Origin: a bacterium
GTDB taxonomy: Bacteria > Bacteroidota > Bacteroidia > Bacteroidales > Bacteroidaceae
DNA: 56,645 bases
Assembly (NCBI GenBank): GCA_004562975.1
Contig: SFQP01000004.1
Coordinates: 1 to 56,645 of the forward strand
Direction of reading: 5' to 3'
Position numbers and translations under genes: made by a program. Under the pieces are notes generated by a model. That model did not search any database. It saw only the letters and a program-made list of their open reading frames with translations, and had not been told where the DNA came from. Shown here in pieces: positions 1 through 8,289 of the stretch. Position 1 is the first letter of the stretch. Each line of letters starts with the position of its first letter.

Positions 1-18
1 TCAATAGAAGACCAAGAG

Positions 19-95
19 AAAAACTCAATTTCTCAACGCCAGTGAAGGAGTTCTTCAAACATTATTCTTAATATTGCACTTGCTTGTTGACTCTA
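19..95 (-). repeat. 77-bp repeat, copy 1 (inverted partner at 12293-12369)
   Basis: Read on the minus strand this segment aligns without gaps to 12293-12369 on the plus strand, with 61 of 77 positions identical by hand count. It begins TAGAGTCAAC and ends TTGAGAAATTGAGTTTTT, the last 18 bases being identical. In both places the TAGAGTCAAC side faces the neighbouring gene (DUF151 here, the HAD gene at 12272 there). I do not recognise the family. Confidence 0.65.
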
Positions 96-144
96 TACAG
101 GCTGCGGCTCGGCATGAAAAATGAAAAACTTTTGGTTCAGAATT

Positions 145-174
145 TTGTCCTGCACTCGCCTTGCACTACTTTTG
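145..174 (+). promoter_or_regulatory. Promoter of the DUF151 gene
   Basis: The Bacteroidota -7 box TACTTTTG lies at 167-174 and a TTG (-33 element) at 145-147, with a 19-bp gap. Transcription would start about 50 bases before the ATG at 233. Confidence 0.6.
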
Positions 175-232
175 CACTAAACAGGTGGCAAATGAAACTT
201 TTTTGCCTTACCGACTACCTCAATTTGATAAG

Positions 233-793
233 ATGGACATAGAACGCCTCTACGATAACTATATTGAGCTCCATGTTGAAGGACTGACACGTGGGCGAGA
301 GTTGCATCACGCCTGCATCTTGGTGCTGCATGAAAAGAACGGGAACAAATTCCTGCCCATCCTGCTCAATCATAAAGGATACGAGATAGTGACAGCCGCG
401 CTTCAAAATGGTGATTTCACACCTTCACACATGATGCACCAACTGGCCATACGGCTGGGTATTGTTCCGATGGGCATCCGTATCATGCGTCCTGTCAAAG
501 GAGAAACGCAGGCTTTAATCGACTTTGCTCTGACCAATGAAGTAGTGTCCATGGCAGTTCCTATAGCCGAAGCTGTCGTGGCAGCTCTCGAAATGCGCAT
601 TCCCCTCTGGATGGAACGAACACAATTTGCAAGGCAAACAATCAGACAACCCTCCCGTGACACCATGGCACTACCCTTGGCTGCCATGACAGAACAACTG
701 TTGGAAGAAGCGCTGCAAGCTGCTGTCGAAGAAGAAAATTTTGAATTGGCCGGTATATTACATGACGAACTGAAAAAACGCAGCGAAGAATGA
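233..793 (+). CDS. Bifunctional nuclease family (DUF151) protein with C-terminal UvrB/UvrC motif
   Basis: The product is about 186 residues. The N-terminal two thirds look like the BFN/DUF151 fold, seen in 'ILLNHKGYEIVTAAL' and 'RPLTHDMM'-like blocks (here 'FTPSHMMHQL'). The last 35 residues (EQLLEEALQAAVEEENFELAGILHDELKK) match the UVR helical hairpin that UvrB and UvrC use to pair. Family members are annotated as bifunctional nucleases; the biological substrate is unclear. I chose ATG 233 because the promoter-proximal extension to 161 would overlap the -7 box and has no family similarity. RsmE follows 66 bp downstream. The sequence appears intact. Confidence 0.85.
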   Translation: MDIERLYDNYIELHVEGLTRGRELHHACILVLHEKNGNKFLPILLNHKGYEIVTAALQNGDFTPSHMMHQLAIRLGIVPMGIRIMRPVKGETQALIDFALTNEVVSMAVPIAEAVVAALEMRIPLWMERTQFARQTIRQPSRDTMALPLAAMTEQLLEEALQAAVEEENFELAGILHDELKKRSEE

Positions 794-859
794 CTCGCCT
801 TGACTCCTTCTGTTCCTAATTTTGATATTTCACATTCCACCCCAAATGATAGCCTGACA

Positions 860-1633
860 ATGAAGGAAACCCATTTGTTTTACACTCCGGATATAGTTGA
901 AGGAACCGGTTTGTTACCCGAGACCGAAGCCAGCCATGCCATCAGGGTCTTGCGCATGAAAGAGGGTGACAGGCTGCTTCTGACAGACGGATGCGGCCAT
1001 TTCCATGAAGCGGAAATCACCCTTGCATCGGCCAAGAGATGCGGATTTAAGATATTGCGGAGCCAAAAGGACCGCAAGCTGTGGAAAGGCGGCATCCATC
1101 TGGCTGTCGCTCCCACCAAGAATATGGACCGGATGGAGTGGCTTACTGAAAAGGCCACAGAAATAGGTATGGACAGCCTCACGTTACTCCATTGCAAAAA
1201 TTCCGAAAGACATACGGTCAAAACAGAAAGACTGGAGAAAATAGCCATTGCTGCCATGAAGCAAAGCCAAAAGGCATATAAACCCGCCATCGTCCCGCTC
1301 ACTGATTTCATGCAGTTCATTTCCCAACCATTTGACGGGCAACGGTTCATCGCCCATTGCCACGATGCCGCGCTACCCGAGGTAGCAAGCGATGCACACG
1401 AAGTCCTGCCCCACCTGTCCGTACAAAACTTCCTCGGAGATTTATTGGACAAACAATCCCCATCCCTGGTATTGATCGGCCCCGAAGGCGACTTTACGCC
1501 CGAAGAGGTGGAAGCAGCCATCCGCGCAGGTTTCAAACCAGTAAGTTTGGGTGAAAGTCGGCTGCGCACAGAAACGGCAGCCTTGGCAGCAGTTCACATG
1601 ATGTATTTGACCAAAAGGACACCATTTACGTAA
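860..1633 (+). CDS. rsmE: 16S rRNA (uracil1498-N3)-methyltransferase RsmE
   Basis: This 257-residue protein is the SPOUT-class enzyme that methylates N3 of U1498 in 16S rRNA using S-adenosylmethionine. An N-terminal PUA-like part ('SHAIRVLRMKEGD', 'LLLTDGCGHF') is followed by the SPOUT domain, with the knot signature 'LIGPEGDFTPEEVEAA' and 'SLGESRLRTETAALAA' near the C-terminus. The ATG at 860 starts just before the family N-terminus (KETHLFY); the longer frame from 800 adds 20 unmatched residues. It lies between the DUF151 gene and an orphan ABC ATPase on the same strand, probably one transcript. Confidence 0.93.
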   Translation: MKETHLFYTPDIVEGTGLLPETEASHAIRVLRMKEGDRLLLTDGCGHFHEAEITLASAKRCGFKILRSQKDRKLWKGGIHLAVAPTKNMDRMEWLTEKATEIGMDSLTLLHCKNSERHTVKTERLEKIAIAAMKQSQKAYKPAIVPLTDFMQFISQPFDGQRFIAHCHDAALPEVASDAHEVLPHLSVQNFLGDLLDKQSPSLVLIGPEGDFTPEEVEAAIRAGFKPVSLGESRLRTETAALAAVHMMYLTKRTPFT

Positions 1634-1753
1634 CCCAGTCTGTCCAGCAAATTGACAAAACCCTCCCCCCCAAGCCACACCACCACGACAGGGTTTCCCA
1701 ATCAACAACCACTTTGCAACACACCTCGTCACAGCATCCCCCACAGACACCGT

Positions 1754-2398
1754 ATGAACAAGATAATCCTGCACCACGTTGTGCCCCAAGTATTCCGCTC
1801 AAGAACAGATTTGCAAAGTGAGATTTGGGATAATCAAATCTGCTTTGAAAAGGGCACAACCTATTTGGTGGAAGCGGCATCCGGCACTGGAAAGACCACC
1901 TTATGCAGCTATCTCATGGGGTATCGGTGTGACTATTCCGGCAAGATACTTCTTGACGACCAAGATGCCCTCAAGCTCAACAAGAAGCAATGGACTACGG
2001 TCAGACAAAGGCACATCAGTATGCTGTTCCAAGAGCTGAGGCTGTTTCCGGAGCTCACTGCATGGGAAAACGTAGACATCAAAAACCGCATAACCCATCA
2101 TAAGACACCAGAAGAAATAAACCAATGGTTTGAGCAACTGGGCATAGCGGACAAAATCAACAAACCCGTGGGGCAAATGAGCATCGGACAACAACAGCGG
2201 GTAGCCATGATGCGTGCCTTGGCCCAACCATTCGACTTCCTGCTGGCAGATGAACCCGTAAGCCATCTGGACAATCACAACGCGATGCTTTTGGCGGACA
2301 TCATGATAGCAGAAGTCAACAGGCAGCGCGCCAGTCTCATTGTCACCAGTATAGGCAAGCACTTTGAACTTCCCTATCATCACATCATCCGGCTTTAA
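1754..2398 (+). CDS. Orphan ABC transporter ATP-binding protein with atypical H-switch
   Basis: The product is 214 residues, a single ABC nucleotide-binding domain. Walker A is ASGTGKTT (residues 42-49 region), the Q-loop is in 'LFQELRLFPELTAWEN', the signature is 'MSIGQQQR' instead of LSGGQQQR, Walker B is 'FLLADEP' and the D-loop is 'SHLD'. The switch region reads 'LIVTSIGKHF', where LolD/FtsE-type proteins have VTHD, so the usual switch histidine is missing. No permease gene lies nearby. It is closest in style to the LolD/MacB/FtsE group. ATG 1754 is chosen because the upstream extension is proline/threonine-rich and unlike the family. The substrate cannot be predicted. Confidence 0.8.
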   Translation: MNKIILHHVVPQVFRSRTDLQSEIWDNQICFEKGTTYLVEAASGTGKTTLCSYLMGYRCDYSGKILLDDQDALKLNKKQWTTVRQRHISMLFQELRLFPELTAWENVDIKNRITHHKTPEEINQWFEQLGIADKINKPVGQMSIGQQQRVAMMRALAQPFDFLLADEPVSHLDNHNAMLLADIMIAEVNRQRASLIVTSIGKHFELPYHHIIRL

Positions 2399-2498
2399 TG
2401 CCCCACATTTCCGCTACCAAGCATCAGAAGCCCCAAGCCCACACTAAAGCCCAATCCACTTCATTTCTGCAACTATCCTTACCAATACCAGATAAACC

Positions 2499-3983
2499 AT
2501 GGACAACCTGCTGAGCCTATATAAAGAATGGAGCGGTCACGCCCCTTTACGCACGGAACCTCTGCCCAAAGCCGGCAGCAACAGGCAGTATGTGCGGATT
2601 TTTGCTCCCGATGGCTCCAGTGTCATCGGTGTCATTGGCCCTTCCGTTTCCGAAAACCATTGCTTCGTCTACCTTGCCAGCCAATTCGCCTCCAAAGGAC
2701 TTCCCATGCCCCGCATCTACGCCTTCAGTGATGACGAAACCTGCTATCTTCAGCAGGACCTGGGTCAGGTATCACTCTACGATATGCTGACCACAGCACG
2801 CAGTAACCATTACAACTACGGCAAGGAAGAAACCGAACTCCTGGCCCGGACAATCCGTTTGCTGGCCCACGTACAGATAAAAGGAGCCGAAGGGCTGGAC
2901 TTTTCGCAATGCCTGGAACCCATACGCTTCGATGCACAGGCTGCCATGTTCGACCTCAACTACTTCAAGTACAGTTTCCTGAAAACCACCGATTTGCCTT
3001 TCAATGAAATCCGGTTGGAAAACGACCTGCAGCAGTTGGCAAAGGACTTGGCGGGCGATTTGGAGGAAGAGCATTACTTCCTTTACCGTGACTTCCAATC
3101 GCGCAACGTCATGCTATTGCAAGGCGAGCCCTATTTCATCGACTTCCAGGGAGGAATGCAAGGCCCCTTGGCATACGACGTGGCCTCCTTCCTCTGGCAG
3201 GCTTCCGCCCGCTATCCCCAAACGCTGCGCGATGCCCTCATCAACGCCTATGTCGACGAGCTTCAGCAGTTGCTGCCGCGTTTTTGCGAAGAAACCTTCC
3301 GCAAGCGTTTGCGCTTGTTTGTGTTGTTCCGCATCCTGCAAGTATTGGGAGCTTATGGTTTAAGGGGATATGTAGAACGTAAACAATACTTTCTCGACAG
3401 CATCCCCTTGGCCATCCAGAACTTGCGCAGGCAACTCATCGACGGAGTGGTTTCACCTTACCCTTATCTGAACACCGTGCTACAACAACTTGTTGACCTC
3501 CCGCAATTCAATGCAGCCCCCACTGCCCTTGACAACAAGCAGGCAGATGCCAGCGGCACAAAGGGAAAACTCGTGGTGCGGGTATTCAGTTTCAGTTACA
3601 AGAAAGGCATCCCCGAGGACAACTCCGGCAATGGAGGAGGCTATGTCTTTGACTGCCGCAGCACACACAATCCCGGACGCTATGAGCCCTACAAAAAGCT
3701 GACCGGCCTGGATCGTCCAGTCATAGAATTTCTGGAAAAAGACGGCGAAATCATCACCTTTCTCGAATCGGTGTACAAGTTGGCCGACACACACACGCAA
3801 CGGTATATGGAGCGCGGCTTTACCCATCTCATGTTCTGTTTCGGTTGTACGGGAGGCCAGCACCGCAGCGTCTATTCCGCCCAGCACCTGGCCGAACACC
3901 TCCATCAAAAGTTCAGCATAGAAGTACACCTGTGCCATCGCGAACAAGGCATCAGCCAAATCCTTCATGCCCCGAATGAATAG
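2499..3983 (+). CDS. APH/AmgK-like sugar kinase fused to a RapZ C-terminal domain
   Basis: The product has 494 residues in two domains. Residues 1 to about 330 are an aminoglycoside-phosphotransferase fold with 'LYRDFQSRN' (catalytic-loop Asp198) and 'FIDFQGGMQGPLAYDVASFL' (metal-binding Asp215). The RDxxxRN/DFQ pattern resembles AmgK, the anomeric kinase for N-acetylmuramate and N-acetylglucosamine in wall recycling. Residues from about 352 to the end match the RapZ C-terminal domain ('VRVFSFSYKKG', 'GCTGGQHRSVYSAQHLAEHL'), which in Escherichia coli senses glucosamine-6-phosphate. The N-terminal P-loop NTPase domain of RapZ is absent. By inference it links amino-sugar phosphorylation to amino-sugar sensing. 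No MurU-like nucleotidyltransferase is adjacent. Confidence 0.85.
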   Translation: MDNLLSLYKEWSGHAPLRTEPLPKAGSNRQYVRIFAPDGSSVIGVIGPSVSENHCFVYLASQFASKGLPMPRIYAFSDDETCYLQQDLGQVSLYDMLTTARSNHYNYGKEETELLARTIRLLAHVQIKGAEGLDFSQCLEPIRFDAQAAMFDLNYFKYSFLKTTDLPFNEIRLENDLQQLAKDLAGDLEEEHYFLYRDFQSRNVMLLQGEPYFIDFQGGMQGPLAYDVASFLWQASARYPQTLRDALINAYVDELQQLLPRFCEETFRKRLRLFVLFRILQVLGAYGLRGYVERKQYFLDSIPLAIQNLRRQLIDGVVSPYPYLNTVLQQLVDLPQFNAAPTALDNKQADASGTKGKLVVRVFSFSYKKGIPEDNSGNGGGYVFDCRSTHNPGRYEPYKKLTGLDRPVIEFLEKDGEIITFLESVYKLADTHTQRYMERGFTHLMFCFGCTGGQHRSVYSAQHLAEHLHQKFSIEVHLCHREQGISQILHAPNE

Positions 3984-4029
3984 AACTTGCGGATAGTCTT
4001 GTTAAGGTTTACTAAAAAGAACAGCCTAT

Positions 4030-4062
4030 TTGACTCATCTTGTGCAAATGACCGTATATTTG
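4030..4062 (+). promoter_or_regulatory. Promoter before the TPR-kor gene cluster
   Basis: TATATTTG at 4055-4062 matches the TAnnTTTG -7 box and TTG at 4030-4032 could serve as -33 with a 22-bp gap. The start codon of the TPR gene follows 20 bp later, so this promoter probably drives the TPR gene and perhaps the whole oxidoreductase operon. Confidence 0.5.
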
Positions 4063-4082
4063 TATCATTCAACTGGAATAAC

Positions 4083-4364
4083 ATGAGCGAACAAGATATC
4101 TTCCACGACATCAGCCAAGCCATCGATTCGGACAACATTGCCGAAGCCGGGCGGCTGATTGCCTCAGCCCGCACGACAAATGACCCCCACCCCACCCTTT
4201 TGTATTTGGAAGGAAAGCTCCATATGAAACAATCCAGATGGAGCCAGGCAATCAGCAGCTTCCTCCAATCGGAAGAGCTTGACCCTAACGGTCCGGCCCG
4301 CCAATGCCGCCTCATGCTCAACGACATCATGGCCTTCTACAATAAAGACATGTACAATCAATAA
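4083..4364 (+). CDS. Small TPR-like protein upstream of the kor operon
   Basis: The product is 93 residues. It has about two helix-turn-helix repeats: 'DNIAEAGRLIASARTTNDPHPTLLYLEGKLHMKQSRWSQAISSFLQSEELDPNGP' carries the TPR pattern of small and aromatic residues with the closing 'DPNGPA'. No signal peptide is seen, so it should be cytoplasmic. ATG 4083 fits the promoter just upstream; the longer frame from 3987 would start inside the preceding 3' end. Position before the ferredoxin gene suggests a helper role for the oxidoreductase, which is inference only. Confidence 0.75.
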   Translation: MSEQDIFHDISQAIDSDNIAEAGRLIASARTTNDPHPTLLYLEGKLHMKQSRWSQAISSFLQSEELDPNGPARQCRLMLNDIMAFYNKDMYNQ

Positions 4365-4503
4365 ATCAGACAGGAATGTGCCTTGGAATGCCTACCTGTT
4401 TACGTTTCCTATGCCACGGGGAGGCAACTTGTCCAGATGACATATACCATTTCTGTTTGATTCCTATTATTCCTTCGTATTCCATTCCAAAATCAATCAA
4501 ATC

Positions 4504-4734
4504 ATGGGCAAAATCAAAGGTACCTTAGTCATTGACACCGATCGATGTAAAGGATGCGGATTATGTATCGTAGCATGTCCCACCCAAACCCTTGCTCTCT
4601 CCAAGAACGAAGTAAACCACAAAGGTTACGCCTTCTGTCAGGAAGTGACAGACACGTGCATCGGTTGCGCATCTTGCGCCATCGTGTGCCCCGATGGTTG
4701 CATCAGTGTATATCGGAAAAAAGCAACAGATTAA
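4504..4734 (+). CDS. 2x[4Fe-4S] ferredoxin subunit of 2-oxoacid:ferredoxin oxidoreductase (delta)
   Basis: This 76-residue protein has two CxxCxxCxxxCP motifs (CKGCGLCIVACP near residue 18 and CIGCASCAIVCP near 53), enough to bind two [4Fe-4S] clusters. It is the delta/ferredoxin subunit that carries electrons from the TPP site of the 2-oxoacid oxidoreductase to external ferredoxin. The alpha, beta and gamma genes follow on the same strand, so the complex is complete here. The motif spacing is canonical. Confidence 0.92.
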   Translation: MGKIKGTLVIDTDRCKGCGLCIVACPTQTLALSKNEVNHKGYAFCQEVTDTCIGCASCAIVCPDGCISVYRKKATD

Positions 4735-4891
4735 CCATTTTGCATTTTCCCGTCCCCGGTGCATTCCGTGGATGGTCATTAGGGAGAAAGCCAACGGAGA
4801 AACAACTTACGCCACAGCATGGAAATCAGGATTTCTCCGTCATCGGGCTCGCCCTCCTCAATTCTGGAAAATGTCATAAAATACCAATTCC

Positions 4892-5986
4892 ATGAAAGAA
4901 GAAAACGAAATACTCCTTCTTAAAGGAAACGAAGCCATAGCCCATGCAGCGGTACGTTGCGGTTGCGATGGCTACTTCGGCTATCCCATCACCCCCCAAA
5001 GCGAGGTGCTGGAAACACTGGCCGAACTCAAGCCATGGGAAACCACCGGCATGGTAGTGGTACAAGCCGAAAGCGAAGTGGCCTCCATCAATATGGTCTA
5101 TGGCGGCGGCGGAACAGGCAAACGCGTCATGACCTCATCGGCCTCGCCGGGCATCGCACTCATGCAGGAAGGCATCAGCTACATGGCCGGTGCCGAAGTG
5201 CCAGGACTCATTGTCAACGTACAGCGCGGCGGCCCCGGTCTGGGCACCATCCAGCCCTCGCAGAGCGACTACAACCAAGCCACACGAGGCGGCGGCAATG
5301 GCGACTACAACGTCATCGTGCTCGCACCCGCTTCTGTACAGGAAATGGCAGACTTTGTCGACCTGGCCTTCACCCTGGCCTTCCGTTACCGCAACCCGGT
5401 CATGATACTTTCCGACGGTGTCATCGGCCAGATGATGGAAAAAGTCGTACTCCCTCCCTTCAAGCCACGCCGTACAGAAGAGGAAATCGCCCAAGAATGC
5501 CCCTGGGCCTCCAATGGACATGGAATCAAACAGCGCGGCCCGCAGGTCATCACCTCACTGGAATTACAGCCGGACATCATGGAAGTGCGCAATCAGCACC
5601 TACAAGCCAAATACAAAGAAATTCAGGAAAAAGAAGTGCGCTACGAAGCCGACTGGATGGAAGATGCCGATTTTGCCATCGTAGCCTTCGGTTCCGCCGC
5701 CCGCATCTCACACAAAGCCATTGAGATGGCGCGTGAGCAAGGGATGAAAGTAGGACTCATCCGCCCCATCACCCTCTGGCCCTTCCCCGAAAAGGAAATC
5801 CGGCAGTTTGCCACCCATCTGAAAGGCATACTCGTAGTGGAAATCAACGCAGGCCAAATGGTTTATGACGTACGGCTGGCCACGCAAAACAACATTCCCG
5901 TCACGCAATATGGCCGATTGGGAGGTATCGTCCCCGACCCCGACGAAATCATCGATGCGCTCAACGGGTTAAGCCAATTAGTATAA
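4892..5986 (+). CDS. vorB: 2-oxoacid:ferredoxin oxidoreductase alpha subunit (VorB/KorA type)
   Basis: The product is 364 residues. The pyrimidine-binding domain starts at 'CDGYFGYPITPQSEVLETLA', followed by 'MVVVQAESEVASINMVYGGGGTGKRVMTSSASPGIALMQEGISYMAGAEVP', which is typical of VorB/KorA. The domain II part ('FAIVAFGSAARISHKAIEMAREQGMKVGLIRPITLWPFP') is also present. The enzyme decarboxylates 2-oxoglutarate or branched 2-oxoacids to the acyl-CoA and reduces ferredoxin, or runs in reverse. Whether 2-oxoglutarate or 3-methyl-2-oxobutanoate is preferred cannot be read from sequence; Bacteroidales copies are usually named VorB. Intact. Confidence 0.9.
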   Translation: MKEENEILLLKGNEAIAHAAVRCGCDGYFGYPITPQSEVLETLAELKPWETTGMVVVQAESEVASINMVYGGGGTGKRVMTSSASPGIALMQEGISYMAGAEVPGLIVNVQRGGPGLGTIQPSQSDYNQATRGGGNGDYNVIVLAPASVQEMADFVDLAFTLAFRYRNPVMILSDGVIGQMMEKVVLPPFKPRRTEEEIAQECPWASNGHGIKQRGPQVITSLELQPDIMEVRNQHLQAKYKEIQEKEVRYEADWMEDADFAIVAFGSAARISHKAIEMAREQGMKVGLIRPITLWPFPEKEIRQFATHLKGILVVEINAGQMVYDVRLATQNNIPVTQYGRLGGIVPDPDEIIDALNGLSQLV

Positions 5987-6006
5987 CTTCATCCCCACCC
6001 CACACA

Positions 6007-6279
6007 ATGCTTCAATCGCCTTTTGACAACGAGAACGACATACTCGAACGTCTCAAACACCCGGAACAGGAAGCTGAAAAACGCAAAATCAGCAAAAACC
6101 TCTTCGTCCGCAACATCCTCAACAGCCTCTTCATCCTCATGGCAGTCATAGCCATGATCGGCATCACCGTTTCCGACAAGGAGGGCAGTCACCTTATGAC
6201 GTGGTATGGCTTGGGATTGTTTGCAGTGGTGGTCAAAATGGTAGAAGTAATGCTGCGGATGACTGGAAAAAGCAAATAG
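6007..6279 (+). CDS. Small two-helix membrane protein inside the kor operon
   Basis: The product is 90 residues. A charged N-terminal half (DNENDILERLKHPEQEAEKRK) is followed by two hydrophobic stretches, 'NILNSLFILMAVIAMIGITV' (about residues 38-57) and 'WYGLGLFAVVVKMVEVML' (about 66-83), with a short loop between. It starts 20 bp after vorB and ends 43 bp before the beta gene, so it is co-transcribed. I recognise no named family. It could anchor the oxidoreductase or its electron acceptor at the membrane, which is inference. Confidence 0.75.
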   Translation: MLQSPFDNENDILERLKHPEQEAEKRKISKNLFVRNILNSLFILMAVIAMIGITVSDKEGSHLMTWYGLGLFAVVVKMVEVMLRMTGKSK

Positions 6280-6322
6280 TCACAGAAGCCCCGGCTTCAC
6301 GACATAAAAGTCAGAGAACATC

Positions 6323-7087
6323 ATGACAAGAGAAGAGATTATCCAACCGGAGAATTTGGTTTACCAAAAGCCCAAACTCCTGAACGACATGACGATGCAC
6401 TACTGCCCTGGCTGCTCCCACGGCGTGGTTCACAAACTCATTGCCGAAGTGATAGAAGAGATGGGAATGCAGGACCACGCAATCGGCATCAGTCCCGTCG
6501 GCTGTGGAGTCTTTGCCTACCGTTACATCGACATCGACTGGCAGGAAGCAGCCCATGGCCGAGCACCGGCATTGGCCACAGCCTGCAAACGCCTTTGGCC
6601 CGACCGCCTGGTCTTCACCTATCAGGGCGATGGCGACTTGGCCGGCATTGGCACAGGCGAGACAATCCATGCACTCAACAGGGGTGAAAACATCACCATT
6701 ATCTTCATCAACAATGCCATCTACGGCATGACGGGCGGACAAATGGCCCCCACCACCCTGTTAGGCATGAAAACCGTCACCTGCCCCTACGGCCGCGACC
6801 CCAAAATCCATGGCTATCCCCTCAATATGTCCGACTTGGCAGCACGTCTTGAAGGCACAGCATACGTCACCCGTCAAAGCGTCCACAGCGTGGCCGCCAT
6901 ACGGAAGGCCAAGAAGGCATTACGCCATGCTTTTGAAAACTCCATGGCTGGCAAAGGATCCAACCTGGTGGAATTTGTGTGTACCTGTTCGTCGGGCTGG
7001 AAATTATCACCCGTCAAGGCCAACCAATGGATGGAAGAACACATGTTCGACTATTACCACGTGGGTGACCTCAAGGACAAAGAATAA
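6323..7087 (+). CDS. korB: 2-oxoacid:ferredoxin oxidoreductase beta subunit (TPP-binding)
   Basis: The product is 254 residues. The thiamine-diphosphate motif is visible as 'GDGDLAGIGTGETIHALNRGENITIIFINN', followed by 'YGMTGGQMAPTT'. The N-terminal 'YCPGCSHGVVHKLI' provides the two cysteines common in these beta subunits. It forms the catalytic core with the alpha subunit encoded upstream. The gamma gene begins 12 bp downstream. Intact and of normal length. Confidence 0.92.
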   Translation: MTREEIIQPENLVYQKPKLLNDMTMHYCPGCSHGVVHKLIAEVIEEMGMQDHAIGISPVGCGVFAYRYIDIDWQEAAHGRAPALATACKRLWPDRLVFTYQGDGDLAGIGTGETIHALNRGENITIIFINNAIYGMTGGQMAPTTLLGMKTVTCPYGRDPKIHGYPLNMSDLAARLEGTAYVTRQSVHSVAAIRKAKKALRHAFENSMAGKGSNLVEFVCTCSSGWKLSPVKANQWMEEHMFDYYHVGDLKDKE

Positions 7088-7099
7088 ATAGACATCGCC

Positions 7100-7645
7100 A
7101 TGAAACAAGAAATCATCATATCCGGTTTTGGCGGACAAGGCGTACTCTCCATGGGAAAGATATTAGCCTATGCCGCATTGATGGAAGGCAAGGAAGTGAC
7201 CTGGATGCCGGCCTACGGCCCCGAACAACGCGGAGGTACGGCCAATGTCACCGTCATTATCAGCGACCAAGCCATATCATCGCCCATCCTCAGTGCCTAC
7301 GATACCGCCATCCTGCTCAACCAGCCCTCGCTCGACAAGTTCCAGCCCAAGGTGAAGCAAGGAGGCGACCTCATCTTCGACAGCTTCGGCATTCTCGACA
7401 AACCCACACGCACGGACATACACTCATGGCAAATGCCCGCCATGGAGACAGCAGCCGAAATGTCCATGATGAAGTGCTTCAATATGTTCATTCTCGGAGG
7501 GTATCTCAAACTTCACCCCATCGTCAGCACTGAAAGCGTCATGAAGGCATTGCGCAAAACGCTGCCCGAGCGTCACCACAACCTGCTCCCGATGAACGAA
7601 CAGGCCATCCTCAAAGGAATGGAAATCATCCGCAGTGCAGAATAA
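7100..7645 (+). CDS. korC: 2-oxoacid:ferredoxin oxidoreductase gamma subunit
   Basis: The product is 181 residues. The opening 'IIISGFGGQGVLSMGKILAYAALMEGKEVTWMPAYGPEQRGGTANVTV' is the hallmark of the gamma subunit family. This subunit packs against the alpha/beta core and contributes to CoA binding. It lies 12 bp after korB, and completes the delta-alpha-x-beta-gamma operon. Intact. Confidence 0.92.
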   Translation: MKQEIIISGFGGQGVLSMGKILAYAALMEGKEVTWMPAYGPEQRGGTANVTVIISDQAISSPILSAYDTAILLNQPSLDKFQPKVKQGGDLIFDSFGILDKPTRTDIHSWQMPAMETAAEMSMMKCFNMFILGGYLKLHPIVSTESVMKALRKTLPERHHNLLPMNEQAILKGMEIIRSAE

Positions 7646-7761
7646 GCCTACTTAGTAGCCAGTTATCCCACCACGGCATAGCCGGAACACTCTCCGCTCT
7701 GCACAGTGAGGTAACAACACCGTTCACACCACTCAACAAACTACCTAAACGAACAAGAACA

Positions 7762-8025
7762 ATGGCAAATCGCAAGCAACTCAAGAAGAGCATACGGAAA
7801 ATCACCGGCGAACTCTTCGCCGACTGTGTGGCTCTCAGCCTCTGCCATCAGGCTGACCAAGAAAAGCTCGAACAACTGATGCAGGAAGTCATGGAAATCC
7901 ACAGCGAATACATCACCCGCATCAGCCACACCGAACCCGGTGCTGTCAAAGCGTTCTACAAAAAACTGAAACAGGAATTTACCGAGAAAGTCAACGCATT
8001 GAGCGAGCGCATCATCCAGGCCTGA
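7762..8025 (+). CDS. Small helical conserved protein, function unknown
   Basis: The product is 87 residues, soluble and almost entirely helical by composition (RKQLKKSIRKITGELFADCVALS, 'EQLMQEVMEIHSEYITRI', 'FYKKLKQEFTEKVNALSERI'). No signal peptide or known motif is seen. It starts 117 bp after korC and ends just before a stem-loop terminator at 8144, so it may be the last gene of that operon. I recognise the style of a short Bacteroidales-conserved protein but cannot assign a role. Confidence 0.75.
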   Translation: MANRKQLKKSIRKITGELFADCVALSLCHQADQEKLEQLMQEVMEIHSEYITRISHTEPGAVKAFYKKLKQEFTEKVNALSERIIQA

Positions 8026-8143
8026 AATCGCATTGCTTCGATCCGACTACGCATAGAATCCTCAATCACCAGATTGCTGGAAATGGCATTTAGCCGGATG
8101 CTACTCACCGTAACAATAGCATGACGAAGACGCTTCCATAAGG

Positions 8144-8210
8144 GGTTAATGACCACCACATCCTTTCGGCTCCTTGCCATGAAAGATGAAGTGGCCATTA
8201 ACCTTTTCCA
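8144..8210 (+). terminator. Stem-loop terminator after the kor cluster
   Basis: GGTTAATGACCAC at 8144-8156 pairs with GTGGCCATTAACC at 8191-8203 (one mismatch), and the pairing continues inward with an ATC-TTT/AAAGAT segment. A short T run (CCTTTTCC) follows. It lies 118 bp after the last gene. Confidence 0.6.
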
Positions 8211-8289
8211 TTTCCCGTCGCCCTCTATACCACCCTGCCCCAATCCGTTTCTCCCAAGCAGGTGTTGACACTTTTATAAGCACCTACTC

